Assembly: GCF_004764705.1 (NCBI RefSeq)
Contig: NZ_SHLX01000049.1
Span: 1-52,340 of the forward strand
Source of the DNA: Paenibacillus cymbidii
GTDB lineage: Bacteria > Bacillota > Bacilli > Paenibacillales > NBRC-103111
Length of the DNA: 52,340 nt
Reading direction: 5' to 3'
A program made the translations under genes and the position numbers. The notes under the pieces are model-generated. The model was given only the letters and a program-made list of their open reading frames with translations. It did no database searches and was not told the origin of the DNA. Shown here one piece after another: positions 25,920 to 34,094 of this stretch. Within the stretch, counting starts at the first letter, position 1. Each line of letters starts with the position of its first letter.

Positions 25920-28196
25920 ATGCTGCAAACCATACTGCAGAACGGTCACGACAAACGCTCGCAGCGCATTTTCCGCAATGTGCTGCTTTCGCTTCTGATT
26001 ATGCTGCTGATTCCGATGCTGCTCTCCGGTCTGACCTATCACGAGGCGGCCGCCATTGTGGAGCAGCAGTCGCGCGAAGCCAAGCTGGCCGTGCTGGAGC
26101 AGGCCCGTGATATTATGGACAATTACTGGAACAATATGGATGAAACATCGATCCAGCTGTCCTTCGATCCGCGGCTCAGCGCCTTGTTCCATACCCCCAT
26201 TCCGGACCAAAGCTCGTCGCTGCAGTTCGACCTGTGGGACTATTTCAAAGATTTGCGCACCCGCGCCGCCATCAGCGACTCGCTTGGCAACTCGTTTTTT
26301 CTGGTCGTCCGGACGGGCGACCTCGTTTTCTCCAAAAACCAGCTGTCCGGGTCGACGCGCGAGTTTTACCGGGATGTGTTTCATTACGAAGGGATTCCTT
26401 ACGAAGCGTGGTACGACGACCTGTTCCGAAAACCGCGGTTCCGCGCCATATATCCCGCCCGTCAGGCTTATATCGACGGACGGCCGACGTCCGTCATCAC
26501 CTATGTCACGTCGCTGCCGCTCGGCTCCGGCGTGGACAACCAGGCGGTCATTGTATTCACCGTGGAAGAAGAGCGAATCATTCGGCTGTTCAAGCTGGAC
26601 GAACAGCCCGATTCCGGCGCCTTCGCCATTCTCGACGGTTCCGGCGTGCCGATCACCGGCAATGCCGGCGCGAGCTTTCCGGCCGCTATCGACGTATCCG
26701 GCGCGTTGCACGGCTACCAGCACGCCAGGGTCAACGGCCAGGACCGGCTGTTCGTGTATGCCAAGTCCGCTTACAATAATTTTACCTATGTCGCATCGCT
26801 CCCCATGGCGGAAGTGATGAGCAAGGTGAATCATATCCGCAATATCGCGACCTTGGTGACGCTCGTCTCCCTGATCGTCGGCATTCTGATCTCGCTGCTG
26901 CTCGCCTCCCGCCAGTCCAAGCCGTTCCGCGAGCTCGCCGCCGCGTTCGCCCGGCTGCAGGGCAGCAACCGCCATATGCAGCATGCGCTCGCCAGACAGG
27001 AGAACGCGCTCAAGAACGTGTTCATCGAACGGCTGTTCAAGGGCGAATTCGAGGACAGAGCCCATATGAAAGCGATGCTCGTGTATGTCGGGCTCGATAT
27101 TCGGGGCCGAACGTACACCGCTGCCGTCATTCACATCTATCGGCAGGCGCATGCCGTGAATACGGAAATACTGGAAGAGCTCAGCCTGCTCCGGGCGGTG
27201 ATCGAAGAGACGGTGCGCCAGCACATCGGCACCTCCGGCCTGCTGCAGATCATGAAAGAAAACGAGCTTGCCGTTCTCCTTCTCTCCGATCACACCGACC
27301 CGGATGCCGCCGCCGCGGAGGCGGAAACGTTGTTCGCCGCCGCGGCCGGCGCGATCAAGGACCGTTACCTGATAGCGCCGATTATCGGGATCGGAGAGGC
27401 ATACAGCGAACTGCTCGATGTGCAGTATTCGTTCCAGGAAGCAAGGAGCGCCGCGCAGCACATCAGTGCCTGCAGCGAAGACAAGCGGACGATCGCCCGT
27501 TATTCGCACATCAGCAAAGTTGATGTAGGCTACTACTACCCGACCGAAATCGAAATCCGCCTCATGAACGTCGTCAAGGCGGGCAATGTGGCGGAATTGT
27601 ACCCGCTCGTCCGGCATCTGCGCGACGAAAATTTCGTCTCCCGCAACCTGCCCGGCAAAATCGGCGGTTTCCTGCTGAACGACCTGAAAGCGACCGTCAT
27701 GAAGCTGCAAAACGAGCTGAGCGCCACCGAACGCGCGACTGAGGAGGCGGACAGCGCCGAGCTGCGGGACCTGGCTTCCGCCATGCCGACGGACGGACTC
27801 GACAAACCGTTTCAGGCCGTGTTTCTGCAGCTGCTGCGGTTATGCCAGGCGGTCGACAAAAACAAAAAAAGCCGCAATACGCGGCTGCTCGACAATATTG
27901 TCGCTTATATCGGCGAGCGCTTCCAAGACCCGAGTCTCAGCTGCTATGCCGTCGCTTCCCATTTTAACGTGTCGGAATCGTACCTGTCGCAATTTTTCAA
28001 GGAGCAGTCGGGGGAAACGTTCAGCTCTTACGTGGAGCAATTGCGCCTGTCGCTCGCCCGCCGGCTGATCGCGGAAGGCGCGCTTTCGATCGAACGGATC
28101 GCCGAACAAACCGGCTACAACAGCACGCATTCGTTCCGCCGGGCGTTCAAGCGGGTCGTCGGCGTGTCGCCGTCCTCGTACAAGGAGCTTGGGTAA
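25920..28196 (+). CDS. Membrane-anchored AraC-family regulator (YesS/YtdP-like)
   Basis: A 758-residue one-component sensor. A first membrane span (about 20-40, LLSLLIMLLIPMLLSG), an outer Cache-like domain (about 45-300) and a second span (about 306-326, LVTLVSLIVGILISLLLAS) lead to a cytoplasmic linker and a C-terminal double helix-turn-helix of AraC type (about 655-755: FQDPSLSCYAVASHFNVSES and IAEQTGYNSTHSFRRAFK). Length and layout match YesS of the Bacillus rhamnogalacturonan cluster. It probably senses a pectin-derived sugar, directly or via the lipoprotein encoded 54 bp upstream, and activates nearby genes. ATG at 25920 is behind GCGAGG. It converges with the SH3-like gene through a shared hairpin. 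Confidence 0.88.
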   Translation: MLQTILQNGHDKRSQRIFRNVLLSLLIMLLIPMLLSGLTYHEAAAIVEQQSREAKLAVLEQARDIMDNYWNNMDETSIQLSFDPRLSALFHTPIPDQSSSLQFDLWDYFKDLRTRAAISDSLGNSFFLVVRTGDLVFSKNQLSGSTREFYRDVFHYEGIPYEAWYDDLFRKPRFRAIYPARQAYIDGRPTSVITYVTSLPLGSGVDNQAVIVFTVEEERIIRLFKLDEQPDSGAFAILDGSGVPITGNAGASFPAAIDVSGALHGYQHARVNGQDRLFVYAKSAYNNFTYVASLPMAEVMSKVNHIRNIATLVTLVSLIVGILISLLLASRQSKPFRELAAAFARLQGSNRHMQHALARQENALKNVFIERLFKGEFEDRAHMKAMLVYVGLDIRGRTYTAAVIHIYRQAHAVNTEILEELSLLRAVIEETVRQHIGTSGLLQIMKENELAVLLLSDHTDPDAAAAEAETLFAAAAGAIKDRYLIAPIIGIGEAYSELLDVQYSFQEARSAAQHISACSEDKRTIARYSHISKVDVGYYYPTEIEIRLMNVVKAGNVAELYPLVRHLRDENFVSRNLPGKIGGFLLNDLKATVMKLQNELSATERATEEADSAELRDLASAMPTDGLDKPFQAVFLQLLRLCQAVDKNKKSRNTRLLDNIVAYIGERFQDPSLSCYAVASHFNVSESYLSQFFKEQSGETFSSYVEQLRLSLARRLIAEGALSIERIAEQTGYNSTHSFRRAFKRVVGVSPSSYKELG

Positions 28197-28218
28197 CCGG
28201 CGCCGTTCAGGGCGCCGG
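28197..28218. terminator. GC-rich hairpin shared by two convergent genes
   Basis: CCGGCGCC (28197-28204) and GGCGCCGG (28211-28218) form a perfect 8-bp stem with loop GTTCAG. It starts immediately after the AraC stop and its loop contains the stop codon of the opposing gene, so only 10 bp separate the two reading frames. There is no U-run, so termination is likely but not certain. Confidence 0.55.
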
Positions 28219-29118
28219 CATCCAGGCGAAGCCTTGCCAGGTGTAAATGTGATACCAGACCTCGCGGTCTTTGGGCGACGTCCATTTCTCGAACGCCTTG
28301 ACGACCTGCGGCGAAATCGAACTGATGCCGAACTCGTCCACGTGCGGATATTTGTACAACGTTGTCGTGACATGCACGTTGATCGGCTGATCGATCGTGA
28401 CGACACCTTCCGGTTCGGCAAATTTGCGGTTGATCCAGGCCGTTTCCCCCGTTTGGGTGCGCACGTGCAGCCAGCTGTCGTCAAATCGTTCGAATACGGT
28501 CACCGTCTGCGGCTGCAAATAGTCGGCATTGCCTTTGGTCGCCGTCGGCAAGGCAAACGTTGCGGTAATTGTCGGCAGCGTCAGCTGCTGGTTCATCGGC
28601 GCAACCGGGTAGGCGTAGTCGGCCGAATCGACCAGCCAGAACGGTCCCGACCATGTATCGATCATGTAGCTGTTGCGGAATTGGCTCGTAAATTTGGCCG
28701 TCACGTGCACCGTCTGCGACGTCAGCGTCAGCCCGGCGCCGGTGCCGCCGAACGGCGAGTCGTACAGATGCGTTTCCCGGTCCAGCCAGAAATACAAGTC
28801 CTCCTGCCCAATCGTGCCAAGCTGACCGAGCTCCAGCTTCACCCAGCGCGGACCGACCCACGTGTCGACGACGAACCATTTGCTGTCGCTCTCTTCCCGG
28901 AACGACATCCAGTTCGGTTCCGCTCCGACCACGCGCACTTGCTGCGGATTCAGCGTGCCGATCTGGCTGTCCGAACGATACGGCGACTCGTAAAACGGCG
29001 TCTCCTTGAGCAGCGTAACGGCCGCTTCCAGCGGCACGGGCTCCGGCCCCGCTTCCCTCCCGCCGAACAACAGCGTTGCCGCAAGGCCGAACAGCAGCGC
29101 TACCGCCCATTTATTCAT
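28207..29118 (-). CDS. Secreted SH3-like repeat protein of unknown function
   Basis: A 303-residue exported protein: the signal peptide MNKWAVALLFGLAATLLFG is followed by four or so SH3-like units. A repeated signature is easily seen: WFVVDTWVGPRWVKL, YMIDTWSGPFWLV, WLHVRTQTGETAWI and WYHIYTWQGFAWM, alternating with Y-SP or YKYP segments (YESPYRSD, YDSPFGG, YKYPHVD). Bacterial SH3 repeats of this type bind peptidoglycan or act as spacers in wall proteins. No catalytic domain is present. ATG at 29118 is preceded by AAGGAAG. It is divergent from the VanRS-like system, so it may be a wall-associated partner or target of that signalling system; this is inference. Confidence 0.75.
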   Translation of the reverse strand: MNKWAVALLFGLAATLLFGGREAGPEPVPLEAAVTLLKETPFYESPYRSDSQIGTLNPQQVRVVGAEPNWMSFREESDSKWFVVDTWVGPRWVKLELGQLGTIGQEDLYFWLDRETHLYDSPFGGTGAGLTLTSQTVHVTAKFTSQFRNSYMIDTWSGPFWLVDSADYAYPVAPMNQQLTLPTITATFALPTATKGNADYLQPQTVTVFERFDDSWLHVRTQTGETAWINRKFAEPEGVVTIDQPINVHVTTTLYKYPHVDEFGISSISPQVVKAFEKWTSPKDREVWYHIYTWQGFAWMPAP

Positions 29119-29168
29119 GCGGCGCTCTTCCTTCCGAACGCGATTATCCTTCGATGCTTCTTGTATAG

Positions 29169-29174
29169 TATAAT
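29169..29174 (+). promoter_or_regulatory. -10 box (TATAAT) before the two-component system
   Basis: A perfect TATAAT lies 65 bp upstream of the response-regulator start. The overlapping minus-strand sequence TATACT could serve the divergent SH3-like gene. No good -35 hexamer was recognised for either direction. Confidence 0.45.
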
Positions 29175-29238
29175 GGCTTTGCCTGAGAAACGCACGGCTT
29201 GAAAACAAACCCTGGCGCGAAAGGAGACAAGCGGCCGC

Positions 29239-29931
29239 ATGAACCGGGAAACGGTACTGCTCGTGGATGACGAAAAAGAAATCGTCGATCTGCTCGACAT
29301 CTATTTGCGCAATGAAGGGTATACGCTGCTGAAGGCGGCGGACGGCCGCGAGGCGCTGGCGCTGGTCGAAGCCCATCCGGTCGACCTGATCGTCCTCGAC
29401 GTGATGATGCCGCACATGGACGGCATTGCCGCCTGCATGAAAATTCGCGAAAGCCGGCACATGCCGATCATCATGCTGTCGGCCAAAGGCCAGGACATCG
29501 ATAAAATTACCGGCCTGAGCATCGGCGCCGACGATTACGTCGTCAAGCCGTTCAGCCCGCTGGAGCTGCTGGCGCGGGTGAAGTCGCAGCTCCGCCGCTA
29601 CAAGATGATGCAGGCGCCGCAGCCGGCGAAAGAAAACGAAATTGTCATCGACGGCTTGACGATCAACACTTCGACGCATAAAGTGACAATCGAGGATGAA
29701 GAAGTGCGGCTGACGCCGCGCGAATTCGCCATTCTCGAGCTGCTCGCCCGCAACCGCGGCATCGTGCTCAGCATGGAGCGCATCTACCAGGAAGTGTGGA
29801 ACGAGCCGTTCATGGAGTCGAACAATACCGTTATGGTGCACATTCGCAAAATCCGCGAAAAAATCGAAAAAAATCCCGGCGACCCGCGCTATATTTTGAC
29901 GGTATGGGGCATCGGCTACAAAATCGAGTAA
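29239..29931 (+). CDS. OmpR/PhoB-family response regulator (VanR-like)
   Basis: A 230-residue regulator. The receiver domain (1-118) has the acidic pair D10-D11, phospho-acceptor D54 (LIVLDVMMPHMDG) and the conserved lysine in DDYVVKPFSPLELLARV. The winged-helix output domain (about 132-230) ends with VMVHIRKIREKI and PRYILTVWGIGYKIE. The overall pattern (MNRETVLLVDDEKEI, LTPREFAILELLARN) is closest to VanR-type regulators, which answer to cell-envelope signals. It is followed 48 bp later by its histidine kinase. Its likely target is the glycosylation operon downstream, which carries triple OmpR-type direct repeats before its start. Confidence 0.93.
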   Translation: MNRETVLLVDDEKEIVDLLDIYLRNEGYTLLKAADGREALALVEAHPVDLIVLDVMMPHMDGIAACMKIRESRHMPIIMLSAKGQDIDKITGLSIGADDYVVKPFSPLELLARVKSQLRRYKMMQAPQPAKENEIVIDGLTINTSTHKVTIEDEEVRLTPREFAILELLARNRGIVLSMERIYQEVWNEPFMESNNTVMVHIRKIREKIEKNPGDPRYILTVWGIGYKIE

Positions 29932-29940
29932 ACGGCGACC

Positions 29941-29958
29941 GGGTGTTCAGACACGCCC
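29941..29958 (+). repeat. Solo copy of the MITE-like terminal motif
   Basis: GGGTGTTCAGACACGCCC matches the ends of the element at 1906-2070 and the fragment at 44421-44455. It sits in the 48-bp gap between response regulator and kinase and runs into the kinase ribosome-binding region (CCCAAAGGAAAGGAG), much as the copy before the MFS gene does. No partner end is close by. Confidence 0.5.
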
Positions 29959-29979
29959 AAAGGAAAGGAGAAATGACGG

Positions 29980-31080
29980 ATGCCTGTCAGAAACGACGGC
30001 TGGATGGTTTCGTTGCGGTGGAAGTTCGCCCTTGCCTTCGGCAAAAGCATCTTGTTTGCCGTCGCGACGGTATTCGTCGGCTACAGCATCGTTACGCTGC
30101 TGCAGCAAACGAAACCTTTCGAGGCCCCGATCGCCTGGGTCGTCAATCATATCGGCTCCAATACGGCGATGATTCTTTGCGGTTCGGCGCTGGTGCTGCT
30201 TTATTTTTTTCTGTTCAGCCGGCAAATCGTCGACTATTTGGGGGAAATTACGCACGGCCTGCGGGAAATCGCCAAGGGAAATCTCGATCATGAGCTGGAG
30301 ATCAAAACGTCGGACGAGCTTGGCGTCGTGGCGGAAACCGTCAACCAGATGGCGCGGCAGCTGCAGCAGTCGATCGAAGAGGAACGCACCGCCGAACGGA
30401 CGAAAAACGATTTGATTACCGGCGTCTCCCACGATCTGCGAACGCCGCTGACGTCGATTCTCGGCTACCTCGAGCTGATCGAAAACAGCCGCTACCGCGA
30501 CGAAGTCGAGCTGCATTATTATGTCAACATCGCCTACGAAAAGACGGTCAATCTGAAAAGGCTGATCGACGACCTGTTCGATTACACGTACTTGCACAAT
30601 CACGGGCTGCAGCCGAGCCTGGAGCCGCTCAAGCTCACGGCAATCCTGCAGCAGTTGGCGGAGGAATTCGTGCCGAGCCTGACGGCTGCGGGCATGTCGT
30701 GCCGCTTGTTCGGCGGCGGCAGCGACCTGCTGATCCGCGCCGATGCGAAGCAGCTCGTACGCGCGTTCGAGAACCTGATTTCGAACGCCATTCGGTACGG
30801 CCGCGACGGCCAATTCGTCGATATCCGCATCGACCGTCAGGCGGACGAAGCGGTCGTGCAAGTAGTCAACTACGGCGAACCGATACCGCCGCAGGACATT
30901 CCGTTCATCTTCGACCGGTTCTACCGCGTCGACAAGGCCCGCACTTCCCATGCCGGCGGCACCGGGCTCGGGCTGGCCATTACCCGCAGCATCGTGCAGA
31001 TGCACGGCGGTTCGATTGCCGTCCGCAGCGGACGGGCGGAGACGGTATTCGAGACCCGGTTTCCGCTAACCCAACCTTAA
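29980..31080 (+). CDS. Sensor histidine kinase (VanS-like)
   Basis: A 366-residue membrane kinase. Two membrane spans (about 17-40 and 62-82) enclose a very short outer loop of roughly 22 residues, so it more likely senses within the membrane or via a partner than by a large outer domain. A HAMP region (about 83-135) precedes the HisKA domain with phospho-acceptor H151 in GVSHDLRTPLTSILGY. The ATPase domain shows the N box ENLISNAIRYG, FIFDRFYRVDKAR and the G box GTGLGLAI. ATG at 29980 follows GGAAAGGAG. It should phosphorylate the adjacent VanR-like regulator. Confidence 0.93.
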   Translation: MPVRNDGWMVSLRWKFALAFGKSILFAVATVFVGYSIVTLLQQTKPFEAPIAWVVNHIGSNTAMILCGSALVLLYFFLFSRQIVDYLGEITHGLREIAKGNLDHELEIKTSDELGVVAETVNQMARQLQQSIEEERTAERTKNDLITGVSHDLRTPLTSILGYLELIENSRYRDEVELHYYVNIAYEKTVNLKRLIDDLFDYTYLHNHGLQPSLEPLKLTAILQQLAEEFVPSLTAAGMSCRLFGGGSDLLIRADAKQLVRAFENLISNAIRYGRDGQFVDIRIDRQADEAVVQVVNYGEPIPPQDIPFIFDRFYRVDKARTSHAGGTGLGLAITRSIVQMHGGSIAVRSGRAETVFETRFPLTQP

Positions 31081-31102
31081 CGAAACCTAAGAATATCTTA
31101 AG
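31076..31102 (+). promoter_or_regulatory. Triple direct-repeat box for an OmpR-type regulator
   Basis: CTTAA (31076), CTAAG (31087) and CTTAAG (31097) repeat at 11- and 10-bp intervals on the same face of the helix, overlapping the kinase stop codon. This is the usual layout of OmpR/PhoB-family binding sites. It lies about 45-70 bp before the TATACT box at 31146, right for activation of a promoter with a poor -35. Confidence 0.5.
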
Positions 31103-31145
31103 GATTTGCTAAACGCGCGGACAGCGGCGCTTCAGATCTCTCCTG

Positions 31146-31151
31146 TATACT
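31146..31151 (+). promoter_or_regulatory. -10 box of the glycosylation operon
   Basis: TATACT lies 36 bp before the GTG start of the GT-C gene. The hexamer 17 bp upstream (AGCGGC) bears no likeness to TTGACA, consistent with dependence on the response-regulator box at 31076-31102. Confidence 0.5.
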
Positions 31152-31186
31152 GGCGGCATCAGACCGTCAAAGGAGAGGAACCGCCC

Positions 31187-32488
31187 GTGAACCGCAGCTT
31201 ATTTTCCCCGTTATTCCGGACCGTAACGCCCGTTGCGATACTCCTCGCCGTTCTGCTTCTGCTGGCAACTTATGTGCGCATCGATTTCCTGCGCTCCGTC
31301 GATCATCAGATGTCCCCCGACGCCGTCAATTACGACGCCATGGCCCGGCAGCTGCTGGACAAAGGCGTCTACGCCTATCACGACACGGAGCCGAACGCAT
31401 TCGTGACGCCCGGTTATCCGCTGCTGCTGGCAGGCGTGTATGCGATTGTCGGCTACGACTCGTACGATCCGCTTCCTTATGTGCGCTACTTGCAGGCGCT
31501 GTTTGGCGTCGTTTCCGTCTGGCTCGTCTATCGCATCGCGGCGAAGCTCGCCGGCGAGCCGGCCGGGCTGCTGGCCGCGGCGATAACGGCCGTGTATCCG
31601 CCGTTCATCTGGATGAACGGCGCCATTTTGACCGAGTCGTTCGCCGTATTCGCCTTGCTCGCCTACATTCTTGCGCAGTTGATCGCAATCGAACGATCGT
31701 CGCGAACGGCAGCCGCCGTCGCCGGCGTTCTGCTCGGCGTCACCGTGCTGATCCGCCCGGAGTTTCTGCCGCTCGTCGCCGTCGTGTACGGCTTCGTCCT
31801 GCTTCGCGGCGGCCGTGCGAATCGGGGCGACGCGTGGCGGCTCGCCGCTTATTCGTGCGCCGGGCTCGTGCTGGTCATGCTGCCCTGGTGGATTCGAAAC
31901 GCCGTAACGCTGCACGAATGGGTGCTGACCGCCACCCAGGCCAACCCGCTCTCCGCCGGCACGTATCCGTACAAACAATACGACGACGGGCTGATCGACC
32001 GAACCGGCCTGACCGACCGGCAAATTGCGATCGAGCGGCTGCGCGTCGGCTTTTCTACCCAGCCGTGGCTGTTTCTGAAATGGTACACGGTCGGCAAGCT
32101 GCGCTACATCTATGAATACATGTACGCCGGCGGCGGCTTTACGCCCGCTTATCCGGTGCTGCCGCTGCGCGATCCGCACAAGTTTCACCTCGCGATCGTC
32201 TGGTCGTCCGTCGCCGGCATGGCGCTGCTGCTGCGGCGATGGCGGCAATTGGCTACCGTACCGGTGCTGATCGTTGTCGTCATGTCGCTGATCCGGCTTG
32301 CTTTCGTGCCCGAATACCGCTACAACATCACCGTCATGCCGCTGATGATCGTCATCGGCTGCGCCGCGCTGGCGCAGCTGACGCACCGGCTGCTGTACGG
32401 CAGCCGCCCCGAAGGAGGTCGAACCGATGAACCGGCTCTTGTGCCCGCGCAACCAACCGAAACTGCTCATCATCGTCCCGGCTTATAA
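31187..32488 (+). CDS. GT-C fold glycosyltransferase (GT39/ArnT-like, polyprenyl-phosphate sugar donor)
   Basis: A 433-residue membrane protein with around ten or more hydrophobic spans. The first outer loop carries the acidic signature MSPDAVNYDAMARQLL and VTPGYPLLLAGVYA, typical of GT39/GT83 transferases that move a sugar from undecaprenyl phosphate to a surface acceptor outside the membrane. GTG at 31187 follows AAGGAGAG by 9 bp. The GT2 gene overlaps its end by 62 bp, and the DUF2304 and SMR genes follow tightly. The four products form a complete lipid-linked sugar pathway: synthesis, flipping and transfer. The acceptor may be a wall polymer or protein. Confidence 0.85.
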   Translation: MNRSLFSPLFRTVTPVAILLAVLLLLATYVRIDFLRSVDHQMSPDAVNYDAMARQLLDKGVYAYHDTEPNAFVTPGYPLLLAGVYAIVGYDSYDPLPYVRYLQALFGVVSVWLVYRIAAKLAGEPAGLLAAAITAVYPPFIWMNGAILTESFAVFALLAYILAQLIAIERSSRTAAAVAGVLLGVTVLIRPEFLPLVAVVYGFVLLRGGRANRGDAWRLAAYSCAGLVLVMLPWWIRNAVTLHEWVLTATQANPLSAGTYPYKQYDDGLIDRTGLTDRQIAIERLRVGFSTQPWLFLKWYTVGKLRYIYEYMYAGGGFTPAYPVLPLRDPHKFHLAIVWSSVAGMALLLRRWRQLATVPVLIVVVMSLIRLAFVPEYRYNITVMPLMIVIGCAALAQLTHRLLYGSRPEGGRTDEPALVPAQPTETAHHRPGL

Positions 32489-33203
32489 CGAAGCCGGCCA
32501 CATTCGCCGCGTCGTCGGCGACATTCGCCGCGCCGTGCCGGACGCCGACATCGCCGTCGTCAACGACGGCTCCACCGACGCTACCGGTGCCGAAGCCGCC
32601 CTTGCCGGAGCGACTGTGCTCGATTTGCCGTACAACCTCGGCATCGGCGGCGCGGTGCAGACCGGCTTCCGTTATGCGGCGCGCCACGGCTATGACGTCG
32701 CCGTGCAGATCGACGGCGACGGCCAGCACGATCCCGCCGATCTTCACCTGCTGCTCGACGCGCTGGAGACGACCGGCGCCGATATGGCGATCGGCTCGCG
32801 TTTTCTCGAGAAAGCGGGCTACCAATCGACGTTTTCGCGTCTGATCGGCATCCGCCTTCTCGCCTTGCTCGTGTCGCTGTTGACCCGACAGAAGGCGACC
32901 GATCCGACGTCCGGCTATCGCGCTTGCGGCCGCCGGGCGATCGCGCTGTTCGCCGACCACTATCCGGCGGACTATCCCGAAGTGGAGGCGCTGGCGCTTA
33001 TGCACCGGCAGGGGCTGCGTTTCGCCGAAACGCCGGTGACGATGAAGCCGCGCGCCTCCGGGCAGTCGAGCATTACGCCGCTCCGTTCGGCGTATTACAT
33101 GGTGAAAGTGACGCTGGCGCTGCTCATTCACCACCGGCTGCACGCTGCCTCCGCCCATAAGCCGCAACCGGCCGCCGGCGTGGAAACGGAGGGGTCGGCA
33201 TGA
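32427..33203 (+). CDS. GT2 glycosyltransferase (dolichyl/undecaprenyl-phosphate sugar synthase-like)
   Basis: A 258-residue cytoplasmic enzyme that should load a sugar from a nucleotide donor onto undecaprenyl phosphate. The GT-A fold begins with LLIIVPAYNEAGHI; VVNDGSTD (44-51) binds the nucleotide and the DxD motif is D96-G-D98 in QIDGDGQHDP. No long C-terminal membrane pair is present, unlike CsbB, so the neighbouring DUF2304 protein may provide membrane contact. It starts inside the end of the GT-C gene with an excellent GAAGGAGGT site and its stop overlaps the next start (ATGA), showing translational coupling. Confidence 0.92.
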   Translation: MNRLLCPRNQPKLLIIVPAYNEAGHIRRVVGDIRRAVPDADIAVVNDGSTDATGAEAALAGATVLDLPYNLGIGGAVQTGFRYAARHGYDVAVQIDGDGQHDPADLHLLLDALETTGADMAIGSRFLEKAGYQSTFSRLIGIRLLALLVSLLTRQKATDPTSGYRACGRRAIALFADHYPADYPEVEALALMHRQGLRFAETPVTMKPRASGQSSITPLRSAYYMVKVTLALLIHHRLHAASAHKPQPAAGVETEGSA

Positions 33204-33622
33204 TCGCGTATGCGCTGGTGCTCAGCTTCGCCATCAGCTTCGGCTTCGCCGCCGTTGTCGTCCGCCACGTCCGCCGCAAGCGGATGAACGAACGCCACGC
33301 GCTGCTGTGGCTCGGCCTGAGCACGCTCGTTATGCTGCTCAGCCTGTTCCCGCGCCTGCTCGACCGCGTCGCCAGGCTGCTCAATGTGACGTACGCCCCG
33401 TCCTTGCTGTATATGCTGGCGATTCTCGGCATGCTGTTTTTGCTGCTGCACATGACGCTGGCCGTCTCCAAGCTGACCGAACGATCCAACCGGCTGGCGC
33501 AGTTGGTCGCCATCCAGGAAGAGAAGCTGCGCCGCTTATATGGCGAAACCGGAAGCAGAGCCGGGGACGGTACCGAAAACAGATCCAGGGACGAGTTTGG
33601 GAACCGATCCCTTCACGAATAG
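33200..33622 (+). CDS. DUF2304 membrane protein
   Basis: A 140-residue protein with three predicted spans (about 1-22, 33-50 and 65-88) in the DUF2304 pattern, including RRKRMNERHALLWLGLS. Its ATG overlaps the stop of the GT2 gene by four bases. DUF2304 proteins commonly sit beside GT2 polyprenyl-phosphate glycosyltransferases and are thought to help them at the membrane, though no activity is proven. The C-terminal 30 residues are charged and repetitive (GTENRSRD, FGNRSLHE) and lie outside the domain. Confidence 0.85.
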   Translation: MIAYALVLSFAISFGFAAVVVRHVRRKRMNERHALLWLGLSTLVMLLSLFPRLLDRVARLLNVTYAPSLLYMLAILGMLFLLLHMTLAVSKLTERSNRLAQLVAIQEEKLRRLYGETGSRAGDGTENRSRDEFGNRSLHE

Positions 33623-33634
33623 GAGAGATACGAG

Positions 33635-33994
33635 ATGTCGATCGCCAATACGGTGCTGGTGCTAATCAACACAATCATACTTGTCAGCGGCCAATTGATG
33701 TGGAAATTCGGCATGCAGCGTCAGGACGGCGCGTTCGGTTCGATGCGCGGCGTGGCGCAGCTGCTGCTTTCCCCTTACGTGCTCGGCGGACTGGCGCTGT
33801 ACGGAGCGGCCACCGTGCTCTGGTTTTACATCCTGTCGCGCGTGCCGCTAAGCGTGGCTTACCCGCTGCAGAGCGTCGCCTACATTTTGGCCATCTTCGG
33901 CGCCTACTTCCTGTTCCACGAGCCGCTCTCGGCCGGCAAGCTGGGCGGCTGCATGCTCATTCTCGCAGGCGTCACGCTGATCGGGTGGCGGTAG
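33635..33994 (+). CDS. SMR/EamA-type four-helix membrane protein, flippase candidate
   Basis: A 119-residue protein with four hydrophobic helices, of the EmrE/ArnE fold. Typical segments are SGQLMWKFGMQ near 19-29, LSVAYPLQSVAYILAIFGAY and FHEPLSAGKLGGCMLILAGV. The intramembrane glutamate of multidrug SMR pumps is not evident at its usual place in helix 1, which agrees with an ArnEF-like role in moving lipid-linked sugar across the membrane rather than drug export. ATG at 33635 follows AGGAGAG. It is the last gene of the glycosylation operon. Confidence 0.82.
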   Translation: MSIANTVLVLINTIILVSGQLMWKFGMQRQDGAFGSMRGVAQLLLSPYVLGGLALYGAATVLWFYILSRVPLSVAYPLQSVAYILAIFGAYFLFHEPLSAGKLGGCMLILAGVTLIGWR

Positions 33995-34058
33995 CCGCCG
34001 ATGAGCACCCGCCGTGCCCTGCAAACACGCGCTTCCCTCTGCGTTTACAGCCGCCGCT

Positions 34059-34080
34059 TCAGGTGATATGGTTAACCTGA
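34059..34080. promoter_or_regulatory. Palindrome TCAGGT-N10-ACCTGA before an AraC gene
   Basis: A 6-bp perfect inverted repeat with a 10-bp spacer ends 14 bp before the ATG of the AraC regulator, on top of the expected translation-initiation region. It could be an operator or an mRNA hairpin masking the ribosome-binding site. Confidence 0.3.
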
Positions 34081-34094
34081 CAGGGGGAATCGCC

